Of a DNA stretch of 64,000 nucleotides, positions 42,438 through 50,333 are shown in pieces. The translations under genes and the position numbers were made by a program. The stretch is taken from positions 1 through 64,000 of the forward strand of contig JAFZIZ010000001.1 in the NCBI GenBank assembly GCA_017554145.1. The letters run 5' to 3'. Below the pieces are notes generated by a model. The model did not search any database, was not told where the DNA came from, and saw nothing but the letters and a program-made list of their open reading frames with translations. This DNA comes from Prevotella sp. (lineage in GTDB: Bacteria > Bacteroidota > Bacteroidia > Bacteroidales > Bacteroidaceae). Numbering within the stretch: position 1 is the first letter of the stretch; each line of letters starts with the position of its first letter.

Positions 42438-43810
42438 AACATCTGCATCCGTTGTATTCTGAGATTGCTCGACCAGAGAGGTTTACTTATCCTTTCTGCT
42501 ATGACCCTCATCCGTTGTGCCAGTTGGCAGCGAAGGAGGTGCAGGCATATATCGCCAGTCATGAGGAAATCAAAGAGGATGCTGATCGAGGAAAGATGTT
42601 TGGGGTTTTGGTAGTTGAGGCTAACACCCATCACCTAACACCCAACACCCAATACTCCTTCCTCGCCGCCTATAGCGGGTTATTGGCAGGACGCAATGAC
42701 TGGGAATACTTTGTGCCCCCCGTTTATGATGCCCAACAGCCTAACGGACACTTTAAGACAACAGAACGCGAGATATCGGAAAAAGGTGGAGATAAACAGA
42801 TGTCTCAAGAACTGCAATTATGGTTGTTTCATCAGTATCAATTGCAGAATGCGAAGGGTGAAACGAAAGACTTGGTAGATATCTGGCAAAACTATTACGA
42901 CCGCCCTAAATTGAGGGCAAAGTATCCACTGCCTCCTGGTGGCACAGGTGATTGTTGTGCCCCTAAATTGCTGCAATATGCGTATCAACAAGGACTGAAG
43001 CCTATCTGTATGGCGGAATTTTGGTGGGGAGAATCTACGAAAGAGGAGTTACGCCAGCATGGAAACTTCTATCCTGCATGTAGAGGAAAATGCAAGCCTA
43101 TCCTCACTTGGATGATGGAAGGCTTGGATGTTGACGTGAATCCAGAGACATTAGGTTTTCCTCATTTAGAGATTGAAACCATCTATGAGGACGATGCCCT
43201 ATTAGTGGTGAATAAGCCTTCGGGAATGCTTAGTACACCAGGAAGAACAGAAGAATATAGTGTAGAGACGGTGATGCGTCAACGCTATCCTGAAGCCGTC
43301 ATTGCCCATCGCTTGGATATGGGGACTTCTGGTTTGTTGATTGTGGCGAAGTCAATGGAAACCTATCATCCCTTGCAAGAGCAGTTCGTGAAGCATCAGG
43401 TAAAGAAGCGCTATATTGCACTTCTAGAGGTGAGAGGTGAGAGATTAGAGGTTAGAGAAATGTCTGGCACCATCTCTTTACCGTTAAGACCCGACCCTAT
43501 GAATCGACCAAGACAAATTGTGGATTTCGAGCATGGCAAACGCGCAGTCACGAACTACGAGTTCTTAACTCTAAACTCTAAACTCTTAACTCTGAACTGT
43601 ATTGCTGTTGCCCTCTATCCCCAGACGGGGCGTACGCATCAACTGCGCATCCATTGTGCCCATCCTGAGGGATTAGGTTGTCCCATCAAGGGTGATGAAC
43701 TCTATGGTACAAAGGCCGATCGATTGTATCTGCATGCAGAACAGATATGGTTTTGTCATCCAGTAACGGGCGAGGAAATGCATTTCACCTCGCCAGCGCC
43801 CTTTCTTTAA
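42434..43810 (+). CDS. RluA-family pseudouridine synthase with N-terminal extension
   Basis: A 458-residue protein. Residues 1-220 are an extension with Cys-containing segments (GGTGDCCAPKLLQYAY, YPACRGKCKPIL) seen in a Bacteroidetes/gamma-proteobacterial RluA subgroup. Residues about 230-458 are the catalytic domain with AHRLDMGTSGLLIVAK and YPQTGRTHQLRIHC. It modifies uridine in rRNA or tRNA. Three 7-bp-period arrays lie in the coding sequence and give VEANTHHLTPNTQ, LEVRGERLEVRE and FLTLNSKLLTLN, none of which belongs to the fold. The ATG at 42434 follows the -7 box by 9 bp. Confidence 0.9.
   Translation: MKHLHPLYSEIARPERFTYPFCYDPHPLCQLAAKEVQAYIASHEEIKEDADRGKMFGVLVVEANTHHLTPNTQYSFLAAYSGLLAGRNDWEYFVPPVYDAQQPNGHFKTTEREISEKGGDKQMSQELQLWLFHQYQLQNAKGETKDLVDIWQNYYDRPKLRAKYPLPPGGTGDCCAPKLLQYAYQQGLKPICMAEFWWGESTKEELRQHGNFYPACRGKCKPILTWMMEGLDVDVNPETLGFPHLEIETIYEDDALLVVNKPSGMLSTPGRTEEYSVETVMRQRYPEAVIAHRLDMGTSGLLIVAKSMETYHPLQEQFVKHQVKKRYIALLEVRGERLEVREMSGTISLPLRPDPMNRPRQIVDFEHGKRAVTNYEFLTLNSKLLTLNCIAVALYPQTGRTHQLRIHCAHPEGLGCPIKGDELYGTKADRLYLHAEQIWFCHPVTGEEMHFTSPAPFL
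42624..42651. repeat. 7-bp-period array 1 inside the RluA-like gene
   Basis: Units acaccca, tcaccta, acaccca, acaccca encode NTHHLTPNTQ in the N-terminal extension. Confidence 0.75.
43428..43455. repeat. 7-bp-period array 2 inside the RluA-like gene
   Basis: Units aggtgag, aggtgag, agattag, aggttag encode VRGERLEVRE in the catalytic domain. Confidence 0.75.
43567..43594. repeat. 7-bp-period array 3 inside the RluA-like gene
   Basis: Units aactcta, aactcta, aactctt, aactctg encode LTLNSKLLTLN just before the TGRTHQ strand. Confidence 0.75.
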
Positions 43811-43859
43811 ACTCTAAATTTCAATTCTTAAATTTTTAAACTTTTCAATTTTTCAAAAT

Positions 43860-44165
43860 ATGGTTAAGCACATTATTCTCTGGACATTGAATCCAGAACT
43901 CTCAGAAGAAGAGAAGAAAGCCGTTAAGGCAGGTATTAAAGCAGGTTTGGAAGGCTTGGTAGGTAAGGTGCCAGGACTTATCGATGTGAAAGTGCATATC
44001 GACGGACGTCTGGCTTCCTCGAATGCCGATGTGATGCTCGACAGTACACTCGAAAACGAAGAGGCACTGAAGGGTTATGCCAAACATCCTGAACATCTCG
44101 CCGTTGCTAATGGAAAGGTAAGACCTTATACCGTTCAGCGCAGTTGTTTGGATTTCAAAATCTAA
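43860..44165 (+). CDS. Dabb-domain (stress-responsive A/B barrel) protein
   Basis: A 101-residue protein beginning MVKHIILWTLNPELSEEEKK, the typical opening of the dimeric alpha/beta barrel family (PF07876). LEGLVGKVPGLIDVKVHID and YAKHPEHLAVANGKVRPY follow. The family includes plant stress proteins and bacterial enzymes of varied function; no substrate is evident. It is 49 bp downstream of the RluA-like gene and is followed directly by a strong terminator. Confidence 0.9.
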   Translation: MVKHIILWTLNPELSEEEKKAVKAGIKAGLEGLVGKVPGLIDVKVHIDGRLASSNADVMLDSTLENEEALKGYAKHPEHLAVANGKVRPYTVQRSCLDFKI

Positions 44166-44170
44166 CAAAA

Positions 44171-44200
44171 AAGCCCCGCCAATCGGCGAGGCCTTTTTTA
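44171..44200. terminator. rho-independent terminator, usable from both sides
   Basis: GCCCCGCC (44173-44180), loop AATC, GGCGAGGC (44185-44192), one mismatch, with an A-run before and a T-run after. It separates the convergent Dabb and GGGtGRT genes. Confidence 0.85.
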
Positions 44201-44203
44201 TTG

Positions 44204-44238
44204 AGCCAATGGCTAAAAGCTAACTGCCAATAGCCAAA
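44204..44238. repeat. 7-bp-period array after the terminator
   Basis: Units agccaat, ggctaaa, agctaac, tgccaat, agccaaa end exactly one base before the stop codon of the GGGtGRT gene. Confidence 0.75.
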
Positions 44239-45255
44239 TTACTTCTTATTCAAAGCGAGGTCGATAGCAACGGCTACAGATACTGTTGCACCTACCATGG
44301 GGTTGTTACCCATACCGAGGAAGCCCATCATCTCTACGTGAGCAGGAACAGAAGAAGAACCTGCAAATTGAGCGTCTGAGTGCATACGACCCAGCGTGTC
44401 AGTCATACCGTAAGAAGCAGGACCTGCAGCCATGTTATCTGGGTGCAAAGTACGACCAGTGCCACCACCAGAGGCTACTGAGAAGTAAGGCTTACCAGCG
44501 AGCACGCGCTCCTTCTTATAAGTACCAGCCACTGGATGCTGGAAACGTGTGGGGTTAGTAGAGTTACCAGTGATGGATACGTCTACATTCTCCTTCCACA
44601 GGATAGCAACACCCTCGCGAACATCGTCAGCACCATAGCACTTTACCTTCAGGCGGTTGGGGTTATTGCCATAAGGAACTTCCTTGACAACCTTCAACTC
44701 ACCGGTGAAGTAGTCGAACTGAGTCTGTACGTATGTGAAACCATTGATACGGCTGATAATCTGAGCAGCATCCTTGCCAAGACCGTTCAGGATGACGCGC
44801 AGAGGCTTCTGGCGTACCTTGTTGGCCATCTCGGCAATCTTGATAGCACCCTCGGCAGCAGCGAAACTCTCGTGACCTGCCAAGAAAGCGAAGCACTCAG
44901 TCTCCTCACGAAGCAGACGAGCAGCGAGGTTACCGTGTCCGATACCTACCTTACGGTCATCAGCAACTGATCCGGGGATACAGAAACTCTGCAAACCGAT
45001 ACCGATAGCCTCGGCAGCCTCAGCAGCAGTCTTCACGCCCTTCTTGATAGCGATAGCAGCACCACAAACGTATGCCCACTTAGCGTTCTCGAAGCAGATA
45101 AGTTGAGTCTCCTCACACATCTGGTAAGGGTCAACACCTGCCTTTTCACAAATCTCGTTGGCCTCTTCAATACTGTTGATGCCATTCTCCTTCAGAGCAG
45201 CAAGAACCTGGTCGATACGGCGCTCCTGACTCTCAAATTGTACTTTTCTAATCAT
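44239..45255 (-). CDS. GGGtGRT protein
   Basis: A 338-residue protein. The signature SGGGTGRTLHPDN (about 270-282), a PASYGMTDTLGRMHSDAQFAGSSSVPAHVE stretch and the C-terminal GNNPMVGATVSVAVAIDLAL mark the GGGtGRT family, found mostly in anaerobes and of unknown function. I start at 45255, because aaggagg 8-9 bp upstream is a true Shine-Dalgarno sequence, rare in this window; a longer reading to 45288 overlaps the upstream gene. It always appears beside a NifU-like scaffold gene, as here. Confidence 0.9.
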   Translation of the reverse strand: MIRKVQFESQERRIDQVLAALKENGINSIEEANEICEKAGVDPYQMCEETQLICFENAKWAYVCGAAIAIKKGVKTAAEAAEAIGIGLQSFCIPGSVADDRKVGIGHGNLAARLLREETECFAFLAGHESFAAAEGAIKIAEMANKVRQKPLRVILNGLGKDAAQIISRINGFTYVQTQFDYFTGELKVVKEVPYGNNPNRLKVKCYGADDVREGVAILWKENVDVSITGNSTNPTRFQHPVAGTYKKERVLAGKPYFSVASGGGTGRTLHPDNMAAGPASYGMTDTLGRMHSDAQFAGSSSVPAHVEMMGFLGMGNNPMVGATVSVAVAIDLALNKK

Positions 45256-45268
45256 TGTCGTATCCTCC

Positions 45269-45970
45269 TTATTCTTTACGTGGGTCAATAGCCTTTACTG
45301 CACCCTGCTCCTCGGTCGTACGACCATAGGAACCAGTGAACTTCTTCATAGCCTCATTGGCGTCCATACCGTTCTTGATAGCCTCCATCATCTTGCCGAG
45401 GTGTACATATTCATAACCGCAAACCTCATTGTTGGCATCGAGGAACTGCTTGGTGATGTAACCTTCGGTGAGTTCCAGATAACGGGTACCCTTAGCCACA
45501 GTACCATAGAGCGTACCAGTCTGTGAACGAAGACCCTTACCGAGATCCTCCAAACCAGCACCGATAGGCAGACCACCCTCAGAGAAAGCACTCTGTGTAC
45601 GTCCGTAGACAATCTGCAGGAACAACTCACGCATTGCGGTGTTGATAGCATCACATACCAGGTCGGTATTCAGAGCCTCCAAGAGTGTCTTACCAGGCAG
45701 AATCTCACTTGCCATAGCTGCTGAGTGAGTCATACCTGTACAACCGATAGTCTCCACGAGTGCTTCCTGAATGATACCGTCCTTGACATTAAGGCTCAAC
45801 TTACAGGCACCCTGTTGAGGTGCACACCAGCCAATACCATGCGTGTAACCTGAAATGTCCTTAATCTCTTTTGCCTGAATCCATTTTCCCTCCTCGGGAA
45901 TAGGAGCAGGTCCATGATAAGCGCCTTTGCAGACACTACACATGTTTTTCACTTCTGTCGAATAAATCAT
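45269..45970 (-). CDS. NifU-like Fe-S scaffold protein partnered with GGGtGRT
   Basis: A 233-residue protein. An N-terminal CSVCKGAYHGP pair of cysteines, GIGWCAPQQGACKLSL, and VETIGCTGMTHSAAMASEILPGKTLLEAL resemble the NifU/IscU N-domain (Cys-Gly pattern and the helix after it), but the protein is longer than IscU and has an extra C-terminal helical part. It may build or hold an Fe-S cluster for the GGGtGRT protein. The gap to that gene's start is 13 bp. It has its own promoter at 46013-46044. Confidence 0.87.
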   Translation of the reverse strand: MIYSTEVKNMCSVCKGAYHGPAPIPEEGKWIQAKEIKDISGYTHGIGWCAPQQGACKLSLNVKDGIIQEALVETIGCTGMTHSAAMASEILPGKTLLEALNTDLVCDAINTAMRELFLQIVYGRTQSAFSEGGLPIGAGLEDLGKGLRSQTGTLYGTVAKGTRYLELTEGYITKQFLDANNEVCGYEYVHLGKMMEAIKNGMDANEAMKKFTGSYGRTTEEQGAVKAIDPRKE

Positions 45971-46012
45971 TGTTATCTCTAATTAAAAAAAAAATATTTT
46001 TCTATAGTTTTG

Positions 46013-46044
46013 CAAAAATACGGCGATAATTTCAACTATCCAAA
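46013..46044 (-). promoter_or_regulatory. promoter of the scaffold/GGGtGRT operon
   Basis: TATTTTTG (46020-46013) as -7 box and TTTG (46044-46041) as -33 box with a 20-bp spacer, 43 bp before the start codon at 45970. Confidence 0.65.
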
Positions 46045-46092
46045 TCAAAAATCCCTTATTTAAGAACAATTAACAGAGAAAAATACCCCATA

Positions 46093-46124
46093 TTTGCCCT
46101 ACTGCTAAAATCTTCGTAACTTTG
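46093..46124 (+). promoter_or_regulatory. promoter of the kinase/S26/PqqD set
   Basis: TTTG 46093-46096 and TAACTTTG 46117-46124, 20-bp spacer; the GTG start is at 46154. Confidence 0.65.
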
Positions 46125-46153
46125 TAAACTCAAAATAGCAAACAGACGAAAAA

Positions 46154-47059
46154 GTGACAAACAGATATCAAGTAGCAGGTCATGTGTTTGAGGTGACATT
46201 TCCGGAGGGTGACTCGTTGACTCAGGAGATGAGTCAGTATGATCCTTTTCAGATAGCGGATACCGACCAGCAGCCTGTCTTCTCTCTGCAAGTGGTGACG
46301 GACAATCCTTCGACTGGCGAGTTCGTCCGTGAACTTCATCAGGATGATGACGGCTCGGAGATTCTCGCTGGCAGAATCGACGATCGCCCCTGTTTCGATT
46401 TTCTGTTGTGTGGAAAGTGGCAGGCACGTCTCTTGACGGATGATGACTACCAAAAGGCTGTCCTCTATGCAGCAGGCGACCGACTGTTTGGACTGAACGA
46501 TGCCCTGATGGTGATGTTCGCCCTGAGCACTGCCAACTTACAGACGCTCTTGATGCATGCCTCGGTAGTGAGTTACCAAGGAGCTGCCTACCTGATGCTG
46601 GGAAAGAGCGGCACAGGCAAGAGCACGCATACCCGTTTGTGGCTACAACATATCAAAGGGACAGAATTGGTCAACGACGACAATCCCGTCGTTCGCATCG
46701 TCGATGGAGAGGCTCGCGTCTATGGTTCCCCTTGGAGTGGCAAGACGCCCTGTTATCGCAATGTCGATTACCCCGTAGGGGCGTTTGTACAACTCAGTCA
46801 GGCTCCTCTTAATGAGATTCGGAGCATCAAGGGCTTGGAGGCTTATGCCGCCTTGGTTCCTGCCGTCTCGGGTAAGCGTTGGGACAAGCACATTGCCGAT
46901 GGACTGCATGACACGGAAAACTGGGTGGCAGGCCATGTGCCGATGTTCCGTCTGCGTTGTCTACCTAATGCCGATGCTGCCCTGACATGTATGAAAGCGG
47001 TGAAAGATCCAGAAGAGATTTACAGAAATGCGTTTTACAACTCAATGCTTAATGATTAG
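46154..47059 (+). CDS. HprK-like P-loop kinase of a peptide-modification set
   Basis: A 301-residue protein started at GTG 46154, 30 bp after a consensus promoter. The P-loop LMLGKSGTGKSTHTRLW (148-164) and VNDDNPVVRI (about 174-183) match the HPr kinase/phosphorylase-like proteins that occur in RiPP clusters beside S26 peptidases and PqqD proteins. It may phosphorylate a precursor peptide or carrier. It is followed by an 8-bp-period array and then the peptidase gene. Confidence 0.85.
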   Translation: MTNRYQVAGHVFEVTFPEGDSLTQEMSQYDPFQIADTDQQPVFSLQVVTDNPSTGEFVRELHQDDDGSEILAGRIDDRPCFDFLLCGKWQARLLTDDDYQKAVLYAAGDRLFGLNDALMVMFALSTANLQTLLMHASVVSYQGAAYLMLGKSGTGKSTHTRLWLQHIKGTELVNDDNPVVRIVDGEARVYGSPWSGKTPCYRNVDYPVGAFVQLSQAPLNEIRSIKGLEAYAALVPAVSGKRWDKHIADGLHDTENWVAGHVPMFRLRCLPNADAALTCMKAVKDPEEIYRNAFYNSMLND

Positions 47060-47063
47060 CCAA

Positions 47064-47099
47064 ACTTCAATTCTTCAGTTTTTCAATTCTTCAATTCTA
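47064..47099. repeat. 8-bp-period array between kinase and peptidase genes
   Basis: Octamers cttcaatt, cttcagtt, tttcaatt, cttcaatt fill the gap. Confidence 0.6.
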
Positions 47100-47101
47100 T
47101 A

Positions 47102-47575
47102 ATGTTGCAAAAGATAGTTGATAATAACGAAGCGATTAGCGAGGTGGCATCCTTGTTGAAGGAAGGTCATAAGGTCATCTTGCCCGTCAAGGGACAGAGC
47201 ATGCTACCTTTCATCGTGGGTGGGCGCGACAGCGTTGAACTCACCAGACCTAAGAGAGCGCTTTTCGTGGGTGATGCTGTCCTCGCTTGGGTAGACAACA
47301 GCCGTTATGTGCTTCATCGCCTCTTTGAGGTAAAGGATGATGGTCTTATAGTCTTGATGGGTGATGGCAATATTGCAGGCAAGGAATACTGTAAGGTAGA
47401 GGATATCGTGGCTCTTGCAGAGTATGTCGTCAAGCCCGATGGCTCTCGTACCTATTTATATAGTAAGGGTCAGCGTTGTGGTTGGCAAATATGGAAAAGC
47501 CTGCGTCCTGTCCGTCGTTGGATACTGGCGATATTAAGAAGAACAATATATAGAAAATACAGAAAAAATATATGA
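47102..47575 (+). CDS. S24/S26-family signal-peptidase-like protein
   Basis: A 157-residue protein. The nucleophile motif is KGQSMLPF with Ser33. The second catalytic residue appears to be His72 in YVLHRL, as in SipW or ER-type signal peptidases, rather than Lys. The fold continues with GDGNIAGKEY. No N-terminal membrane anchor is seen, but a basic amphipathic C-terminus (WKSLRPVRRWILAILRRTIYRKYRK) could bind the membrane. It would cleave a leader from a small precursor. It overlaps the PqqD-like gene by 4 bp. Confidence 0.85.
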   Translation: MLQKIVDNNEAISEVASLLKEGHKVILPVKGQSMLPFIVGGRDSVELTRPKRALFVGDAVLAWVDNSRYVLHRLFEVKDDGLIVLMGDGNIAGKEYCKVEDIVALAEYVVKPDGSRTYLYSKGQRCGWQIWKSLRPVRRWILAILRRTIYRKYRKNI

Positions 47576-47841
47576 GACAAAAGAAAGGATTTATATTACG
47601 TGAGGTCTGTGGTGAGAAAGTCATCATCGCAGAAGGTGTTGAGGTGGTCAACTTCAACAAGTTACTGAGTCTGAACGAGAGTGCCGCTTATCTGTGGCAG
47701 CAAGCCACCCTTTTAGGCGATTTCACCGCCGAACAGTTGGCGGATAAACTCTGTGAGGAATATGAAGTCAGCAAGGAGCAGGCGCTTCACGATGTCAATC
47801 AAATGCTTGCCGAATGGCAGAAAATAGGAATTATTGAATAA
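47572..47841 (+). CDS. PqqD-family peptide chaperone
   Basis: An 89-residue protein of PqqD length and pattern: FILREVCGEKVIIAEG, FNKLLSLNESAAYLWQQ, TAEQLADKLCEEYEVSKEQALHDVNQMLAEW. PqqD proteins bind the leader of a RiPP precursor and hand it to a modifying enzyme. With the kinase and S26 genes it makes a set usually tied to a small peptide substrate; the ORF at 48047-48112 is the local candidate. Confidence 0.9.
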   Translation: MRQKKGFILREVCGEKVIIAEGVEVVNFNKLLSLNESAAYLWQQATLLGDFTAEQLADKLCEEYEVSKEQALHDVNQMLAEWQKIGIIE

Positions 47842-47963
47842 TTACCCACCGCTCTACCGTTGCCCAATTGTGCAACGATATCGTGCGACTTTCCGATACT
47901 GCCAACTAGTATTTTGACCTATATCAAGAAGATAGGCTTTTGTGAATAAAAGAAGCATATTTT

Positions 47964-47995
47964 CTTGTTGTGTTCGCGCACAATGATTACCTTTG
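47964..47995 (+). promoter_or_regulatory. promoter of the 21-residue peptide gene
   Basis: CTTG 47964-47967 and TACCTTTG 47988-47995, 20-bp spacer, 51 bp before the ATG at 48047. No other reading frame uses it. Confidence 0.7.
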
Positions 47996-48046
47996 CATCG
48001 TCAAAAGATAAAAAGATTCAGGTATAACGTTAAAAGGAAGAAGATT

Positions 48047-48112
48047 ATGATTATTTTGAATTACGTAGTGATTTCACTTGCTTCAAAAGCAATGTCGTTG
48101 ATTAAGAAATAA
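48047..48112 (+). CDS. 21-residue peptide gene, candidate RiPP precursor or small membrane peptide
   Basis: ATG at 48047, stop at 48110-48112. The peptide begins MIILNYVVISLASKA and ends MSLIKK: a hydrophobic front and a basic, amphipathic end. A strong Shine-Dalgarno-like aaaggaagaag lies 5-15 bp before the ATG, unusual here. It has its own consensus promoter and is followed by a terminator, so it is a complete transcription unit. It follows an HprK-like kinase, S26 peptidase and PqqD gene set, which fits a modified peptide, but its short length and lack of a clear leader also fit a small membrane peptide. Confidence 0.5.
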   Translation: MIILNYVVISLASKAMSLIKK

Positions 48113-48177
48113 AGTAGATTGTTTGTTTTGATTGGTTTATGGTTTTAATATAGTGATTAATTTGGGAGAATGATGAA

Positions 48178-48213
48178 ACCCTGTGAGTCGAACGACCCGC
48201 AGGGCTTTTTTTT
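48178..48213 (+). terminator. rho-independent terminator after the small peptide gene
   Basis: CCCTG (48179-48183) with inner pairs and CAGGG (48200-48204), then a run of eight T. It ends the peptide transcript. Confidence 0.8.
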
Positions 48214-48221
48214 CCGTTCTC

Positions 48222-48270
48222 TTTAACCTTTAATTGCTAACTGCTAATGGCTAACCTTTAACCGCTCACG
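48222..48270. repeat. 7-bp-period array running into the dus 3' end
   Basis: Units tttaacc, tttaatt, gctaact, gctaatg, gctaacc, tttaacc, gctcacg run from the terminator into the C-terminal codons of the dus gene. Confidence 0.75.
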
Positions 48271-49200
48271 GCATTCCTCTAAGATGCCGATGAGCCCGTT
48301 TACGGTCTCACTTCTCAGCATCGCAATTCTTGTCTGACGGAAGTCAGGAATACCCTTGAACACAGGACTCGCCGCCAAGTGTCGCCGTGTATGCAGGATG
48401 CCACGATACTCGTCGATACGTTCCACGTTGATACGCAACTGCTCTTCCAACACATCTATCTTCTCGTCCAACGTCAGTTCCTTCCTGCTGAATATCCACG
48501 GACAACCGAATGTCGCCCGACCAATCATCACCGCATCCACCCCGTAGGTGTCGAAGGCACGGTCAGCATCCGCTAACGACTTGATATCCCCGTTGCCGAT
48601 AATCGGGATATGGATACGCGGATTCCTCTTCACCTCGCCGATGAGTGTCCAGTCAGCCTCGCCCGTGTACATCTGAGCCCGCGTGCGCCCGTGTATCGTC
48701 AGAGCCTGTATGCCACAGTCCTGTAGTTGCTCTGCCAGTTCCGTGATGATCAGTTGTTCCGCATTCCATCCCAAGCGCGTCTTCGCCGTCACAGGCAGTC
48801 TCACCGCGTCCACCACCTTCCGTGTTATCTCCAGCATCTTCGGGATATTCTGCAGCATGCCAGCCCCAGCCCCTTTGCTTGCCACCTTCTTCACCGGACA
48901 TCCGAAGTTCAGGTCAATGACGTCAGGCTTCGCCTGTTCTACGATTTTCGCAGCCTCCACCATCGCCTCCACGTCCCTTCCGTAAATCTGTATACCCACA
49001 GGACGCTCCTCGTCAGCGATCGTCAGTTTCTGTACGGTCGACTTCACGTCTCTCACCAACGCCTCAGCCGAAACGAACTCCGTGTACACCATCGAAGCCC
49101 CGAACCGCTTACACAGCAGTCGGAACCCAATGTCCGTCACATCCTCCATCGGTGCCAGGAACACAGGACGCTCCCCTAAATCTATATCGCCAATTTTCAT
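48244..49200 (-). CDS. dus: tRNA-dihydrouridine synthase
   Basis: A 318-residue flavoenzyme that reduces uridine in tRNA D-loops, most like DusB. Motifs: FLAPMEDVTDIGFRLLCKRFG, DLNFGCPVKKVASKGAGAGML with the catalytic Cys, VTAKTRLGW, LTIHGRTRAQMYTG, IGNGDI and MIGRATFGCPWIF. The last residues come from a heptamer array. The gene lies 20 bp after dprA, in the same direction. Confidence 0.95.
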   Translation of the reverse strand: MKIGDIDLGERPVFLAPMEDVTDIGFRLLCKRFGASMVYTEFVSAEALVRDVKSTVQKLTIADEERPVGIQIYGRDVEAMVEAAKIVEQAKPDVIDLNFGCPVKKVASKGAGAGMLQNIPKMLEITRKVVDAVRLPVTAKTRLGWNAEQLIITELAEQLQDCGIQALTIHGRTRAQMYTGEADWTLIGEVKRNPRIHIPIIGNGDIKSLADADRAFDTYGVDAVMIGRATFGCPWIFSRKELTLDEKIDVLEEQLRINVERIDEYRGILHTRRHLAASPVFKGIPDFRQTRIAMLRSETVNGLIGILEECRERLKVSH

Positions 49201-49204
49201 AATC

Positions 49205-49225
49205 TCTTACTTCTTACATCTTACA
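49205..49225. repeat. 7-bp-period array between dprA and dus
   Basis: Units tcttact, tcttaca, tcttaca. The dprA stop codon lies inside the array. Confidence 0.7.
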
Positions 49226-50333
49226 TCAAATGATACATTCCTCCCGCTAACGGTCTTACCACCCCTTTCATCTCCAAAGAGAAGAGTTGTGCTGTGACCT
49301 GATGGATAGGGAGATTCGTCTGCACAGAGATGATATTCAGTTGCAGGTCGTTCGTCTTTTGCAAGACATCCACGATACTTTGTTCTTCAGGAGTGAGGTC
49401 GGGGAAGAGCTGTCGCTCTACCGCCTCAGGTCTCTCCTCTGTTGTCTGCCACCCCATCGCTTTCACAAAGTCATCAGCGGAAGTGATCAGGGCAGCCCCA
49501 TTATCACGGATCAGTTGGTTGCACCCCTCACTATAGGGAGCACCAACAGCACCAGGGAAGGCAAACACATCTCGATCGTAACTACGGGCGATACCTGTTG
49601 TTATCAGTCCCCCACCCTTGGCTGCCGACTCGACGAGGATGCAGGCGTCTGACATACCTGCCACGATACGATTGCGACGTACGAAATTCCCTTTATCGGC
49701 ATTTGTCTGGGTCATAAACTCCGTCAACAGACCTCCCTGTTTCACCATCTCTGCAGCCGTATCCCGATGATGATGCGGATAGAGTTGGTCGAGTCCGTGA
49801 GCGAGGACACCTACCGTCTCATAACCATTCTCCAATGCCTGTCGATGGGCATTGATATCCACGCCATACGCCAGTCCGCTGACAATCAGTACCTGTGGAC
49901 ATAGTTGGCGTAGCCGACTGACAAATCGCTTTATCAAATCTGCTCCATAGAGAGTACAATGACGCGTACCAACAATATTCACGACATATTTCTGATTGAG
50001 ATCCGCTGTCCCTTTATAATAGAGGATGACAGGGGCATCTGCACACTCTTTCAACCGTTGCGGATAGGCTGGATCATTATAAGGCAGTGCATGTATCTGA
50101 TGCTTGGTGATAAACTCCATCTCAACAGCTGCCCGTTTGAGAGGGTCGTCCCAATTACGTAGAGCCTCTACCAAACGGGGTGAACAGTCTGGTACGATGT
50201 CCTGGATATTGTTACGGTGTTCATACACCGACTGCCCTCCACCAGCCTCCTGATAGAGCATCAGCGCTTGGGCGATATTAAAGAAGCCGATACGCGTTAA
50301 TGCGATGGTATAGAATATCTCCTGTTCGTTCAT
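49221..50333 (-). CDS. dprA: DNA-processing protein DprA
   Basis: A 370-residue protein with the Rossmann-like DprA core: VVNIVGTRHCTLYGADLI, IVSGLAYGVDINAHRQAL, GVLAHGLDQLYPHHH, LLTEFMTQTNADKGNFVRRNRIVAGMSDACILVES and the C-terminal winged helix. DprA loads RecA on incoming single-stranded DNA in natural transformation. Bacteroidales carry it without full competence sets, so its role here may be recombination. It overlaps the thioesterase gene by 4 bp. Confidence 0.95.
   Translation of the reverse strand: MNEQEIFYTIALTRIGFFNIAQALMLYQEAGGGQSVYEHRNNIQDIVPDCSPRLVEALRNWDDPLKRAAVEMEFITKHQIHALPYNDPAYPQRLKECADAPVILYYKGTADLNQKYVVNIVGTRHCTLYGADLIKRFVSRLRQLCPQVLIVSGLAYGVDINAHRQALENGYETVGVLAHGLDQLYPHHHRDTAAEMVKQGGLLTEFMTQTNADKGNFVRRNRIVAGMSDACILVESAAKGGGLITTGIARSYDRDVFAFPGAVGAPYSEGCNQLIRDNGAALITSADDFVKAMGWQTTEERPEAVERQLFPDLTPEEQSIVDVLQKTNDLQLNIISVQTNLPIHQVTAQLFSLEMKGVVRPLAGGMYHLM

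Noticed and set aside
48171-48233. 20-codon ORF starting MMKPCESND after the small peptide gene
   Set aside because: Most of it is the terminator stem and T-run; the frame is a by-product.
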